From: CAWJPY01 sp963844865
GTDB taxonomy: Bacteria; Acidobacteriota; Thermoanaerobaculia; Thermoanaerobaculales; Sulfomarinibacteraceae
Reading direction: 5' to 3'
DNA length: 64,000 nt
NCBI GenBank assembly: GCA_963844865.1
Contig: CAWJPY010000021.1
Location: 242,581-306,580, forward strand
Of the stretch, positions 27,330-34,432 are shown piece by piece. A program made the position numbers and the translations under genes. The notes below the pieces were generated by a model, which saw only the letters and a program-made list of their open reading frames with translations, was not told where the DNA came from and did no database searches. The stretch's first letter is position 1. Each line of letters opens with the position of its first letter.

Positions 27330-28325
27330 CTACTCGTCGCCGAGGAGAACCTGGCAACCCTCTCGGGTCATGCCAGCGGCCAGGGCCCGCCCGTCGGGCG
27401 CGACGGCGGCGAGCGCCTCGAGGATCGCGCCCCGGGCGCCGGCCGGGTGCCAGAGCAACATGCTGCCCCCACCACCCGCGCCGCACACCTTCACCGCCGC
27501 CGCCCCGGCCTGAAGGGCGACGCGTTCCATGTGCGCCAGGTCCGGGGGGCAGACCTCCATTGCGAGGCACTTCCGGGCGGCCCACTCGGCGGCGATGGCG
27601 GCGCCCACGTCGTTCTCATCCTGAGCGGTGAGCGCCTGCCGGCACAGGCGGGCCGCGGTCGCGATGGTCTCCAGGGCGGCGGTGGTGTCGGGGTCCCCGT
27701 CGATCCGCCGCCGCATGACCCGCCAGTTCACCGCCCCGGAGTTACGTACGATCCCGGTGAAGTACGCGGTGAGGTGTTCCTCCATCCAGGAGGGATCCAC
27801 GGCCAGGGCCTCCACGGCGCCCCCGCCGGGCTCCAGGTGGAGCGCCAGGGCCCCACCCCTCAGGGCGGGCCAGTGGTCCTGCACGCCGGTCGGGGAGCCC
27901 AGCACACGGGCCTCCAGGTCCCGCAGCAGCTCGACGAGGGCGCGGTCGCCGAGAATACGGTCCTCCAACGCCAGCAGCCCGCGCGCCAGGGCCACCGCAT
28001 AGCTCGACGAGCCTCCCAGGCCGGACCCCACGGGGGCCTGCTCCAGGACCCGTACCCGGACGCCGCCGGTGGACCGGAGCGCGAAGCACACCGCCGCGGT
28101 GAGATCCCGCTCGGCCTCATCCGGGCCGAGGCGCCGCCAGGGCCCCTCGCCGACGGCATGCTCGACATAGCCCACCGGGGCACCCGGGTCGACCTCCAGG
28201 CGGACCCACAGCGGGATCGCCGCGTTGACCGTCACCGACCCCCGGTGGAGGAGGCCCAGCGGCCAGATGTCCAGGGTCCCCCCGGCGAGGTCCACGCGGC
28301 AGGGGCACTTCACCCGCACCCGCAT
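27330..28325 (-). CDS. GHMP kinase (sugar kinase, heptose-7-phosphate-kinase-like)
   Basis: A 331-residue cytosolic kinase. It starts with a CPCRVDLAGGTLD segment typical of sugar GHMP kinases, has the ATP-binding APVGSGLGGSSSYAV motif near residue 110 and the C-terminal VKVCGAGGGGSML motif. The overall form resembles D-glycero-D-manno-heptose-7-phosphate kinases and fucose kinases, which feed nucleotide-sugar synthesis. The exact sugar is not determined; the mannose-1-phosphate-guanylyltransferase-like gene at 32695 would fit a GDP-sugar pathway but is several kb away. Convergent with the MEMO-like gene. Confidence 0.8.
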   Translation of the reverse strand: MRVRVKCPCRVDLAGGTLDIWPLGLLHRGSVTVNAAIPLWVRLEVDPGAPVGYVEHAVGEGPWRRLGPDEAERDLTAAVCFALRSTGGVRVRVLEQAPVGSGLGGSSSYAVALARGLLALEDRILGDRALVELLRDLEARVLGSPTGVQDHWPALRGGALALHLEPGGGAVEALAVDPSWMEEHLTAYFTGIVRNSGAVNWRVMRRRIDGDPDTTAALETIATAARLCRQALTAQDENDVGAAIAAEWAARKCLAMEVCPPDLAHMERVALQAGAAAVKVCGAGGGGSMLLWHPAGARGAILEALAAVAPDGRALAAGMTREGCQVLLGDE

Positions 28326-28464
28326 CAGCGTCGTCCCCGCCCTGGTGACGGCACCCGGCCCCCGCGGTGTGTCAGCATGATCGACAACTCCGGCCTCACG
28401 TCCGATCCGATCTCACGTCCAGCCGTCACATCCTACACCAGGGACCGGGAGGCCCGGGCCGTCC

Positions 28465-29688
28465 TCAGCCGCGAGCTCCCACCGGCGGGTCGCGCCCTTC
28501 CAGGAGCTCCAGGACGGCCAGGGAGTGGGCGAGAAAGCGCTGCAGTCGAGCCGGCTCCAGGGGCTTCGCCGGCGGCGAGCTGATGGTCAGCGGGTTCGTC
28601 CACCGACCGTTGACCTTGATGCGGTAGTCGAGATGAGGCGCCGTGGAGAGCCCGCTGGAGCCCACGTAGCCGATGACCTGCCCCTGGACCACCCGCACGC
28701 CCCGACGGATGCCGGGCCCGTAGCCGTGCAGGTGCATGTAGCGGGTCTCGTACCCGTTGGGATGGCGGACAGCCACCATCCGCCCGGCGCCTCCGTCGCG
28801 GCCGGTGAAGGTCACCACACCGTCCGCCGTGACGTGGACAGGCGTGCCCACCGGCGCTCCGTAGTCCACGCCGTAGTGGGGCATGCGGCGCTTGAGGATG
28901 GGATGGAACCGGCTCAGGCTGAAGCGGGACGTGATCCGGCTGAGCTTCAGGGGCGAGCGCAGGAACTGCTTGCGCAGGGGTCGGCCTTCCAGGTCGTAGT
29001 ACCCCGGGTGACCGTTGCCGTCCGGGTAGAGCACGGCGTACAGCGTACGGTCCCGGTTGACGAAACGGGCCGCGAAGATGTTCCCCCAACGATAGAAGCT
29101 GCCGTCGATGCTCTCCCGGCTCACGATGGCCACGAAGCTGTCGCCCTCGCGCAGGTCGCGGAAGAAGTCCACGTCCCACTGGAACACCTCGGCCAGGGCC
29201 ACCGCGAGCTCCGCCGTCCCGCCGGCGGACTCGACGGCGTCGAACAGCGAGCTCGTGATCACCCCCTCCAGGCGCTGGACCCGCTCCTCGAGCGGCCGCT
29301 CGACGTGCCGGATCTCGACCCCGTCGCCGCTTCGACGCAGATCCATCTCGGAGCGCCGGTCCAGGATCACCCGCATCGCCTCCAGCTCCCCGTTCGGCAG
29401 GCAGGTGCCGGCGAAGCGCGTGCCGGGCAGCAGCCTCCGGGCGTCCAGCTCACCAACCAGCGCGTCGCGCCACACCACCCACTGGTCTCCGGCCAGCCGA
29501 CGGCAGACGCTCTCGATGGTGTCGCCGGTGCGGACGACCGTCTGTACCGGCGGGCGATACGGAGCGATGGGCTCCACCACGACCGGCTCGGCGGCGGCGG
29601 CCGCCCGCTCCGGGACGTTCCGGCAACCGGCGACGCCGACCAGGAGGAGGAGTGACAGGGTTCCGATCGCGAGAAGGTGCCGTCCCAC
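28465..29688 (-). CDS. M23 family peptidoglycan peptidase, lipoprotein
   Basis: A 407-residue envelope protein. The signal ends at a lipobox cysteine (VGVAGC). A LysM-like segment follows (VVRTGDTIESVCRRLAG), then an OapA/SpoIID-like middle region, and a C-terminal M23 metallopeptidase domain from about residue 265: HYGVDYGAPVGTPV supplies H and D ligands, and the later HLHG and HLDYRI supply the other histidines. Members cut peptide cross-links in peptidoglycan. The GTG at 29688 starts right after the redoxin stop codon (4 bp gap), so the pair is probably coupled. Confidence 0.88.
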   Translation of the reverse strand: MGRHLLAIGTLSLLLLVGVAGCRNVPERAAAAAEPVVVEPIAPYRPPVQTVVRTGDTIESVCRRLAGDQWVVWRDALVGELDARRLLPGTRFAGTCLPNGELEAMRVILDRRSEMDLRRSGDGVEIRHVERPLEERVQRLEGVITSSLFDAVESAGGTAELAVALAEVFQWDVDFFRDLREGDSFVAIVSRESIDGSFYRWGNIFAARFVNRDRTLYAVLYPDGNGHPGYYDLEGRPLRKQFLRSPLKLSRITSRFSLSRFHPILKRRMPHYGVDYGAPVGTPVHVTADGVVTFTGRDGGAGRMVAVRHPNGYETRYMHLHGYGPGIRRGVRVVQGQVIGYVGSSGLSTAPHLDYRIKVNGRWTNPLTISSPPAKPLEPARLQRFLAHSLAVLELLEGRDPPVGARG

Positions 29689-29692
29689 CGCC

Positions 29693-30139
29693 TCACCGCC
29701 GCCAATCGGCAAGAGCCGCCGGGCTGGGGTCGAGCCGCGCCGCCACGGTGCCATCGGGGTTCAGGATCACCATCACCGGCACCCGGATCAGGCGGTAGGC
29801 CTTCAGGATCGAGCCGTGGCGGTCATGGAACCAGGTCACGCCCCGCCCCTCCATGGCGGACCTCGTGTCCTTTAGCGGCTCGTGCACGCCCACCACCGCG
29901 AGACCGAGGTCCCGTTCGCCGCACATCCGCGCGAGGGCAGGCAAGGCCTGTTCGATTTGCTCCGCCTCCGGCGCCCACGAGGCCAGCACGACCACCGCGG
30001 CGGGCCCGTTGTCCGACAGCCACTGTGCCCAGTCCACCGGCTGCCCCGCGGCATTCGTGAGGTCGGGTCCCTCCCCCGCCCACACGACGGCGCCGACGAG
30101 GCAGATGAGGCACGCGAGGAGCCAGCGATCTCCTTTCAT
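29693..30139 (-). CDS. Exported thioredoxin-fold (redoxin-like) protein lacking CxxC
   Basis: A 148-residue protein. Residues 1-21 are a signal peptide. The rest follows a TlpA/redoxin pattern (AAVVVLASWAPEAEQIEQALPAL, LAVVGVHEP, HDRHGSILKAYRLIRVPVMVILNPDGTVAARL, including the cis-proline in VPVM). The usual WC-x-x-C site is replaced by SWAPEAEQ and there are no catalytic cysteines, so it cannot act as a classical disulfide reductase. It may be a structural or binding relative, perhaps serving the peptidase encoded next to it. The start at 30139 is set by a TATACT box 6 nt upstream. Confidence 0.75.
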   Translation of the reverse strand: MKGDRWLLACLICLVGAVVWAGEGPDLTNAAGQPVDWAQWLSDNGPAAVVVLASWAPEAEQIEQALPALARMCGERDLGLAVVGVHEPLKDTRSAMEGRGVTWFHDRHGSILKAYRLIRVPVMVILNPDGTVAARLDPSPAALADWRR

Positions 30140-30151
30140 GGCGCGAGTATA
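30140..30151 (-). promoter_or_regulatory. Leaderless-type promoter, -10 box TATACT
   Basis: On the minus strand TATACT (30151-30146) is followed by cgcgcc and the ATG at 30139. The box is one base from the TATAAT consensus and there is no SD site. Confidence 0.6.
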
Positions 30152-30224
30152 CCCGGGCCGCCAGGGAAATCGACCGGGGCGGTGTGCCCCTGGGCACGGT
30201 GCACCGGGGCACGATCGACGACAA

Positions 30225-30252
30225 CGCGCCGCCCCGTCGACGGGGCGGCGCG
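30225..30252 (-). terminator. 28-bp perfect palindrome downstream of the decahaem cytochrome
   Basis: A perfect inverted repeat with arms CGCGCCGCCCCGTC and GACGGGGCGGCGCG, 22 bp beyond the stop codon of the cytochrome gene. A strong hairpin, but without a clear T-run, so its role as a terminator is probable rather than certain. Confidence 0.6.
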
Positions 30253-30274
30253 TCTCTCGCATCAGGACCCGAAC

Positions 30275-32296
30275 TCAGTCGTCTCGCGAACCGCCCGAGC
30301 TCGCGCCGGGCATCCTGAGACCACGCTCCGGGCGGCTGAAACCGTGGCACCAACCGCAGTCGTAGCCCTTGTCCCGCACGTGCAGGTCGTGGATCTGCAT
30401 GAAGTCCCTCGGCTCCTTGCGGCCGTGGCACTGGCTGCAGACCACGTCGGTGGAGTCCTTCAGGGCGTAGCCGAGCGAACCCTGGAGGTCCATCCGCTGG
30501 CTGCTGCCGTGGCAATCGGCGCACTGGAGAGCCGCCGACGCCGGGCTCACCTCGTGGTTCAGGGCCTGGAAGGTGTCCGTCTCCACCCACGAGTATGACT
30601 CGTTGGGGTCCAGGCCCATGTTGGCGAGGCCCTGCTGGACCGCGGCAGCGGCGTCCGCACTGGCGAAGAAGACGCTGGTGTCGAGAGCGATGAGCTGCCC
30701 AGTGCGGTTGGCGATGGGTTGCTGCGCGGTCTTGTACTTGAAGGGGAACAGCTTGCTCTGGGGATCGTCGATGGCGCCCACCGGCCGCGAGGTGGGGTAC
30801 CGGCCCGTCGCCGGGTCGAGCTGGGCGACGTCGTGGAGCAGGTAGCTCCAGCTCGTGTGGTTCCAGAAGCGGTAGCTGGGGATGAGGTCGTTCTGCTTCT
30901 CCATGACCGGGTGGAACGGCGCCTGGACGGCCTCGGTGTCCAGCCACGTGCGGTAGACCTCCGTGGCCTCGGTGGCGGCGCTGTCCGCCGCATCCTTGCC
31001 GTAAACCGGAATGTGGCAGCTCTGACAGGCCACCCTTCCCACGTGGCTGTCGATGGCGTGGGTCTCGTGCCCGGCCCCGCTGACCTTGTCCTGGTGGCAG
31101 GTGCTGCACTCCACCCTGACATTCAGGTCCGTGGGCCTGAGATCGGAACCCCTGCCGGCCATGTGATGCTCCTGCACCAGATGGCAGTGCTGACACTTGA
31201 GGTTCGCCCCGGTGGTCGACATGTGGACGTCGAAGGCGAAGTCCGAGGTGTCGGCATGGGCCAGGGACAGGTCGCCCCGCTTGACGGCGTCACCGCCACC
31301 GGCCTTGGCGTGACACTGGAGGCAGTTGGCGCGCTCGGGGGGATGCACCGTCTGCACCGCCTCGTCCATGGTGATGGCCATCGCCGCCTCGTCGGGCACG
31401 AAGGAGCCGCCCACGCGGGTCCGCCGGTAGCTTTCCTGATGGCACAGCATGCAGTCGATGTTGGCGAGCTGCTCCTGGGTGGCGGTCTCCTCCGGGAGCG
31501 CGCCCCGCCCCAGGTGACAGCTCCCACAGGTCTCCCAGTTACCGAGGATGTTGATGCAGTAGGAGTTGACGGCGCCAGCGATCTTGCCCTGCCGGGCGGG
31601 ACCGTTGACCATCTCCGGGGTCTCTCCCTGCCACTGGTACATCACCGAGCCGTGGACCTGCCGTGCCTCGGTCTCATGACATCCGAGGCAGGTCTCGGGA
31701 CCCGACCAGGTGAGGCCAGCGTGGGGGTTGTCCGAGCAGGGAAGGTCGCGGCCGTTGCAGTCCTGGTCGATCCCATCCCCGCAGATCTCGGGCGCGCCTG
31801 GGTAGATCGTGGGATCGGAGTCGTCACAGTCGGTGCCCCCACAAGCCGCGTCCAGGGCGCCATCCCCGTCCGCGTCCAAGCATGCTCCGCCCTGGTCCGG
31901 CGGCGTCACCTCGACCGCCACCGAGTCGCTTCCCCTCAGCTCGTGGCTCGCGCGCACGGTGACCGTCGCCGTCCAGGTCCCCGGCGCTGCATCTTCCGCC
32001 AACGTGTACCGGTACTCGAAGCGGTCCGGCGCCACCCACTGCGGCTCGTCCCGAACCACGCTCGCCCCCTGGGGGTCCGTGATCTCGATCCGCGACCACT
32101 CGACCCTGGTCTCCCTCCTTCCGTCCCGGCTCGCCACCACCCCCGTGAATGTGATTGCCTCCCCGGCCGCGTAGATCGGCTGTTCCGCCGTCACCTCCAC
32201 GCCCAGTCGCTCCCGCGCCTGGACCACGCCCGTCATCCAGACGAGCATCGCCAGCGCGGCCACCCACGGTCCTGCCCTCAGCTTCTCTCGACGCAT
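30275..32296 (-). CDS. Exported decahaem cytochrome c with a MopE-type metal-binding motif
   Basis: A 673-residue protein with three parts after a signal peptide (cut near VQARE): an Ig-like beta domain (residues ~30-130), a MopE-type motif (137-187, with DADGDGALD, GTDCDDSDPTIYPGAPEIC, DGIDQDCNG), and a region from residue ~200 with ten CxxCH sites (CLGCH, CGSCH, CMLCH, CLQCH, CQHCH, CSTCH, CQSCH, CADCH, CSQCH, CGWCH). The MopE motif is named after a copper-binding surface protein of Methylococcus and also looks like a calcium loop. The protein is periplasmic or at the surface; electron transfer is the likely role. AGGAGG lies 6 nt before the ATG. Confidence 0.9.
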   Translation of the reverse strand: MRREKLRAGPWVAALAMLVWMTGVVQARERLGVEVTAEQPIYAAGEAITFTGVVASRDGRRETRVEWSRIEITDPQGASVVRDEPQWVAPDRFEYRYTLAEDAAPGTWTATVTVRASHELRGSDSVAVEVTPPDQGGACLDADGDGALDAACGGTDCDDSDPTIYPGAPEICGDGIDQDCNGRDLPCSDNPHAGLTWSGPETCLGCHETEARQVHGSVMYQWQGETPEMVNGPARQGKIAGAVNSYCINILGNWETCGSCHLGRGALPEETATQEQLANIDCMLCHQESYRRTRVGGSFVPDEAAMAITMDEAVQTVHPPERANCLQCHAKAGGGDAVKRGDLSLAHADTSDFAFDVHMSTTGANLKCQHCHLVQEHHMAGRGSDLRPTDLNVRVECSTCHQDKVSGAGHETHAIDSHVGRVACQSCHIPVYGKDAADSAATEATEVYRTWLDTEAVQAPFHPVMEKQNDLIPSYRFWNHTSWSYLLHDVAQLDPATGRYPTSRPVGAIDDPQSKLFPFKYKTAQQPIANRTGQLIALDTSVFFASADAAAAVQQGLANMGLDPNESYSWVETDTFQALNHEVSPASAALQCADCHGSSQRMDLQGSLGYALKDSTDVVCSQCHGRKEPRDFMQIHDLHVRDKGYDCGWCHGFSRPERGLRMPGASSGGSRDD

Positions 32297-32694
32297 CTTT
32301 CACCTCCTGTGCCTGCACTCTCTGGTGCGGCCTCCTTCGACACCTCCCCCGTGGCGACCAGAAGGTCGTCTCCGTGGTCCACGGTGGAGCGTGTTGTATG
32401 TCTATATACTCAGAAAGAAATTTTTAGGTCGTGACCATGGTCACGGCAACGAAGCTCCGCCCCCTCCCACACGCCCCTCCGGCAGCGATCCTCCTGGTGC
32501 TCCGACGCGATGCTTCCCACGAGGCGCGTGACCCGGGGCACTGGACAGAGAGACTTTGTCGCATTATCTTGACCCACAGACCCCGGGCGGTGACGGCGAA
32601 CGTGCCCTCATCACGACCTCCCCTGCCACGCGCTCGCCCCTCCTTCGCCCCTCCGCCCGCCGCGAGGTCGCGTGCATGGACCCTGGAGGACCCC
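32297..32694. other. Intergenic region between divergent genes, AT-rich promoter patch
   Basis: About 400 bp. The decahaem gene has AGGAGGTG at 32303-32310. The AT-rich patch at 32390-32430 (gttgtatgtctatatactcagaaag) probably holds its promoter, with TATATA or CATACA as -10 candidates on the minus strand. For the plus-strand gene GGAGG lies 5 nt before the GTG at 32695; ttatct near 32567 could be its -10 box. I see no gene here. Confidence 0.4.
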
Positions 32695-33711
32695 GTGGAA
32701 GACACCGGACAGACCTGGGGCATCGTTCTCGCCGGCGGTTCAGGGACCCGCCTCAGCGGTCTCACCACCGACGCCGACGGCACCGTCATCCCGAAGCAGT
32801 TCTGCTCGCTCGGCGGCGGTGAATCGCTGCTGCGGGACACCCTCCGCCGGCTGGGCGAGGTCGTCGACCTCCGGCGGATCCTGGTGGTGGTTTCCGCCGC
32901 CCACCGCAGGTGGTGGGAGGCCGAGCTCGACGACCTGCCGCCGGGCAACGTCATCGTCCAGCCATGCAATCGCGGGACGGCATGCGGCGTGCTCCTGCCC
33001 CTGATGACCATCTTGAACAGCGATGCTCGTGCCAGGGTCCTGGTGACCCCATCCGACCACCACGTGACCGACGAGGAGGCCCTCCAGTGGTCGCTCATGG
33101 AGGCCCTGGCGCACGTGAGCGCGCGGCCCGCCCTGCTGGTGCTCCTGGGCATCGAGCCCGATCACGCCGACACGAGCTACGGCTGGGTGACCGCAGAACT
33201 CGAGGGAGAGGACCCCATCCGCCCGGTGATCTCGTTCGTCGAGAAGCCGGACGAGCCCGGCGCCCGCAGGCTGCTCGAAAGCGGCGCGCTGTGGAGCAGC
33301 TTCATCTTCGCCGCCACGGCCGAGTCTCTGCTCGAACGGTTCCGCCAGACGCTCCCCTGGCTGGTGGACCGCTTCAGCCTGACCGCGCTCCACCGACACC
33401 AGGGTGACGGTCGCGTCGACCTCTCCAGCCTCTACGAGTCACTGCCGTCCATCGACTTCTCCGCCAGTGTGCTCGAGCGTGCCGGCCACCTGCTTCACGT
33501 GCTCGCGGTTCCCCCCTGCGGCTGGACGGACCTCGGCACGCCGGCGCGTGTGGCCGAATGCCTCCGCGGCGCGCCCTGTCCCATCCCCGGCGCTGCCTGC
33601 GCCGACGCGCCCCCGGCACCGCGCCCCGGCAGATCACGCCGGCTCCTCCCACCCATCGACCTTGCCTCGGCGCTCGACGCACCGCATCGGGTCCACCCGG
33701 CGGAGCACTGA
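32695..33711 (+). CDS. Sugar-phosphate nucleotidyltransferase, mannose-1-phosphate guanylyltransferase-like
   Basis: A 338-residue cytosolic enzyme. It begins with the nucleotide-binding signature LAGGSGTRLSGLT...IPKQF, then QPCNRGTACG, TPSDHHVTDEE and VEKPDEPGA, in the order seen in mannose-1-phosphate guanylyltransferases, which make GDP-mannose. The usual LWP after TRL is replaced by LSGL, so this is a divergent member. No C-terminal cupin (isomerase) domain is present; the last 40 residues are a Pro/Arg-rich tail. The GTG at 32695 follows GGAGGACCCC; the longer open frame upstream to 32431 is low-complexity and unlikely to be translated. Confidence 0.75.
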   Translation: MEDTGQTWGIVLAGGSGTRLSGLTTDADGTVIPKQFCSLGGGESLLRDTLRRLGEVVDLRRILVVVSAAHRRWWEAELDDLPPGNVIVQPCNRGTACGVLLPLMTILNSDARARVLVTPSDHHVTDEEALQWSLMEALAHVSARPALLVLLGIEPDHADTSYGWVTAELEGEDPIRPVISFVEKPDEPGARRLLESGALWSSFIFAATAESLLERFRQTLPWLVDRFSLTALHRHQGDGRVDLSSLYESLPSIDFSASVLERAGHLLHVLAVPPCGWTDLGTPARVAECLRGAPCPIPGAACADAPPAPRPGRSRRLLPPIDLASALDAPHRVHPAEH

Positions 33712-33717
33712 CGCGGC

Positions 33718-33745
33718 GCCGCCCCCCTGGGACCAAGGGGGCGGC
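33718..33745. terminator. Hairpin between convergent genes
   Basis: Arms GCCGCCCCC (33718-33726) and GGGGGCGGC (33737-33745) enclose a 10-base loop, 6 bp after one stop codon and 6 bp before the other, so it can end both transcripts. Confidence 0.65.
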
Positions 33746-33751
33746 CACTCT

Positions 33752-34264
33752 TCAAACGCTGTGGGTGAGCTCCATGCCGCACGTGCAGGTGCCGGGCTTG
33801 TCCGACACGTGGTTGCAGGTGCAGCTCCCGCCGCAGTTGCAGTAGTAGAGACCCGTTCCCTTGAAGCTGATCCGCCGCAGGTCCTTGCCGCAGGCGCACT
33901 TCGCAGGGTCGTTCGCATCCACGGTGCAGGTGCAGTCCTTGCCGCACATGCAGAGCAGCCCCTCGTCCCCCTCCACCTTCACCAGGTGGGCCGAGACCAG
34001 GTCCTTGCCGCACGAGCACTTCCCGGCCGTGGTCGACACGGTGTTGCAGTCGCAGGCGGGACCGCAGTTGCAGACATACACGACGTCGTGCCGTTCCACC
34101 GCCGCCTCGATGCCTCCCTCCGCCGGCATGTCGGCCGTGGTGTCAACCACCGCCTGGACCGCCGCGTCCGAGCCACCGGGCGCCTCCGACGGCGCCGTCG
34201 CCCCGCCACACGCGACGGCCGCTCCGCAGCAGGCCGCGATCACCACCAACATCAAACGCCTCAT
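33752..34264 (-). CDS. Lipoprotein with three tandem six-cysteine metal-binding-like repeats
   Basis: A 170-residue exported protein. The signal ends at Cys19 (AVACGG), which suggests lipidation. After a linker come three repeats with the spacing C-x-C-G-x2-C-x-C-x9-C-x-C-G: cysteines 65/67/71/73/83/85, 105/107/111/113/123/125 and 142/144/148/150/160/162. Each ends in CGKDL or CGMEL, which recalls the end of the heavy-metal-binding YHS-like domain (PGKCPxCGMxL) found in copper ATPases and efflux proteins. Eighteen ordered cysteines point to copper(I), zinc or a similar soft metal. GGAGG lies 6 nt before the ATG. Function beyond metal binding is unknown. Confidence 0.8.
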   Translation of the reverse strand: MRRLMLVVIAACCGAAVACGGATAPSEAPGGSDAAVQAVVDTTADMPAEGGIEAAVERHDVVYVCNCGPACDCNTVSTTAGKCSCGKDLVSAHLVKVEGDEGLLCMCGKDCTCTVDANDPAKCACGKDLRRISFKGTGLYYCNCGGSCTCNHVSDKPGTCTCGMELTHSV

Positions 34265-34377
34265 GAGTCGCCTCCATCCTCCGCGATTCCCTCTCGGACC
34301 GGGTTGTCGCTTCCAGTGTGTTGCGTCGCGGGGATCCTATACCAGATTCGCGACCGACACACCGCCATCGACACGAA

Positions 34378-34396
34378 GGGCCCCTCGAAGGGGCCC
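34378..34396 (-). terminator. Hairpin downstream of the fibre-like repeat protein
   Basis: GGGCCCCT and AGGGGCCC around a 3-base loop, about 35 bp beyond the stop codon at 34433. On the minus strand it is followed by the T-containing stretch ttcgtgtc. Confidence 0.6.
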
Positions 34397-34432
34397 ACCG
34401 CTGCTGTCTGAGCGAATCCTGCGGGCGTGCGA

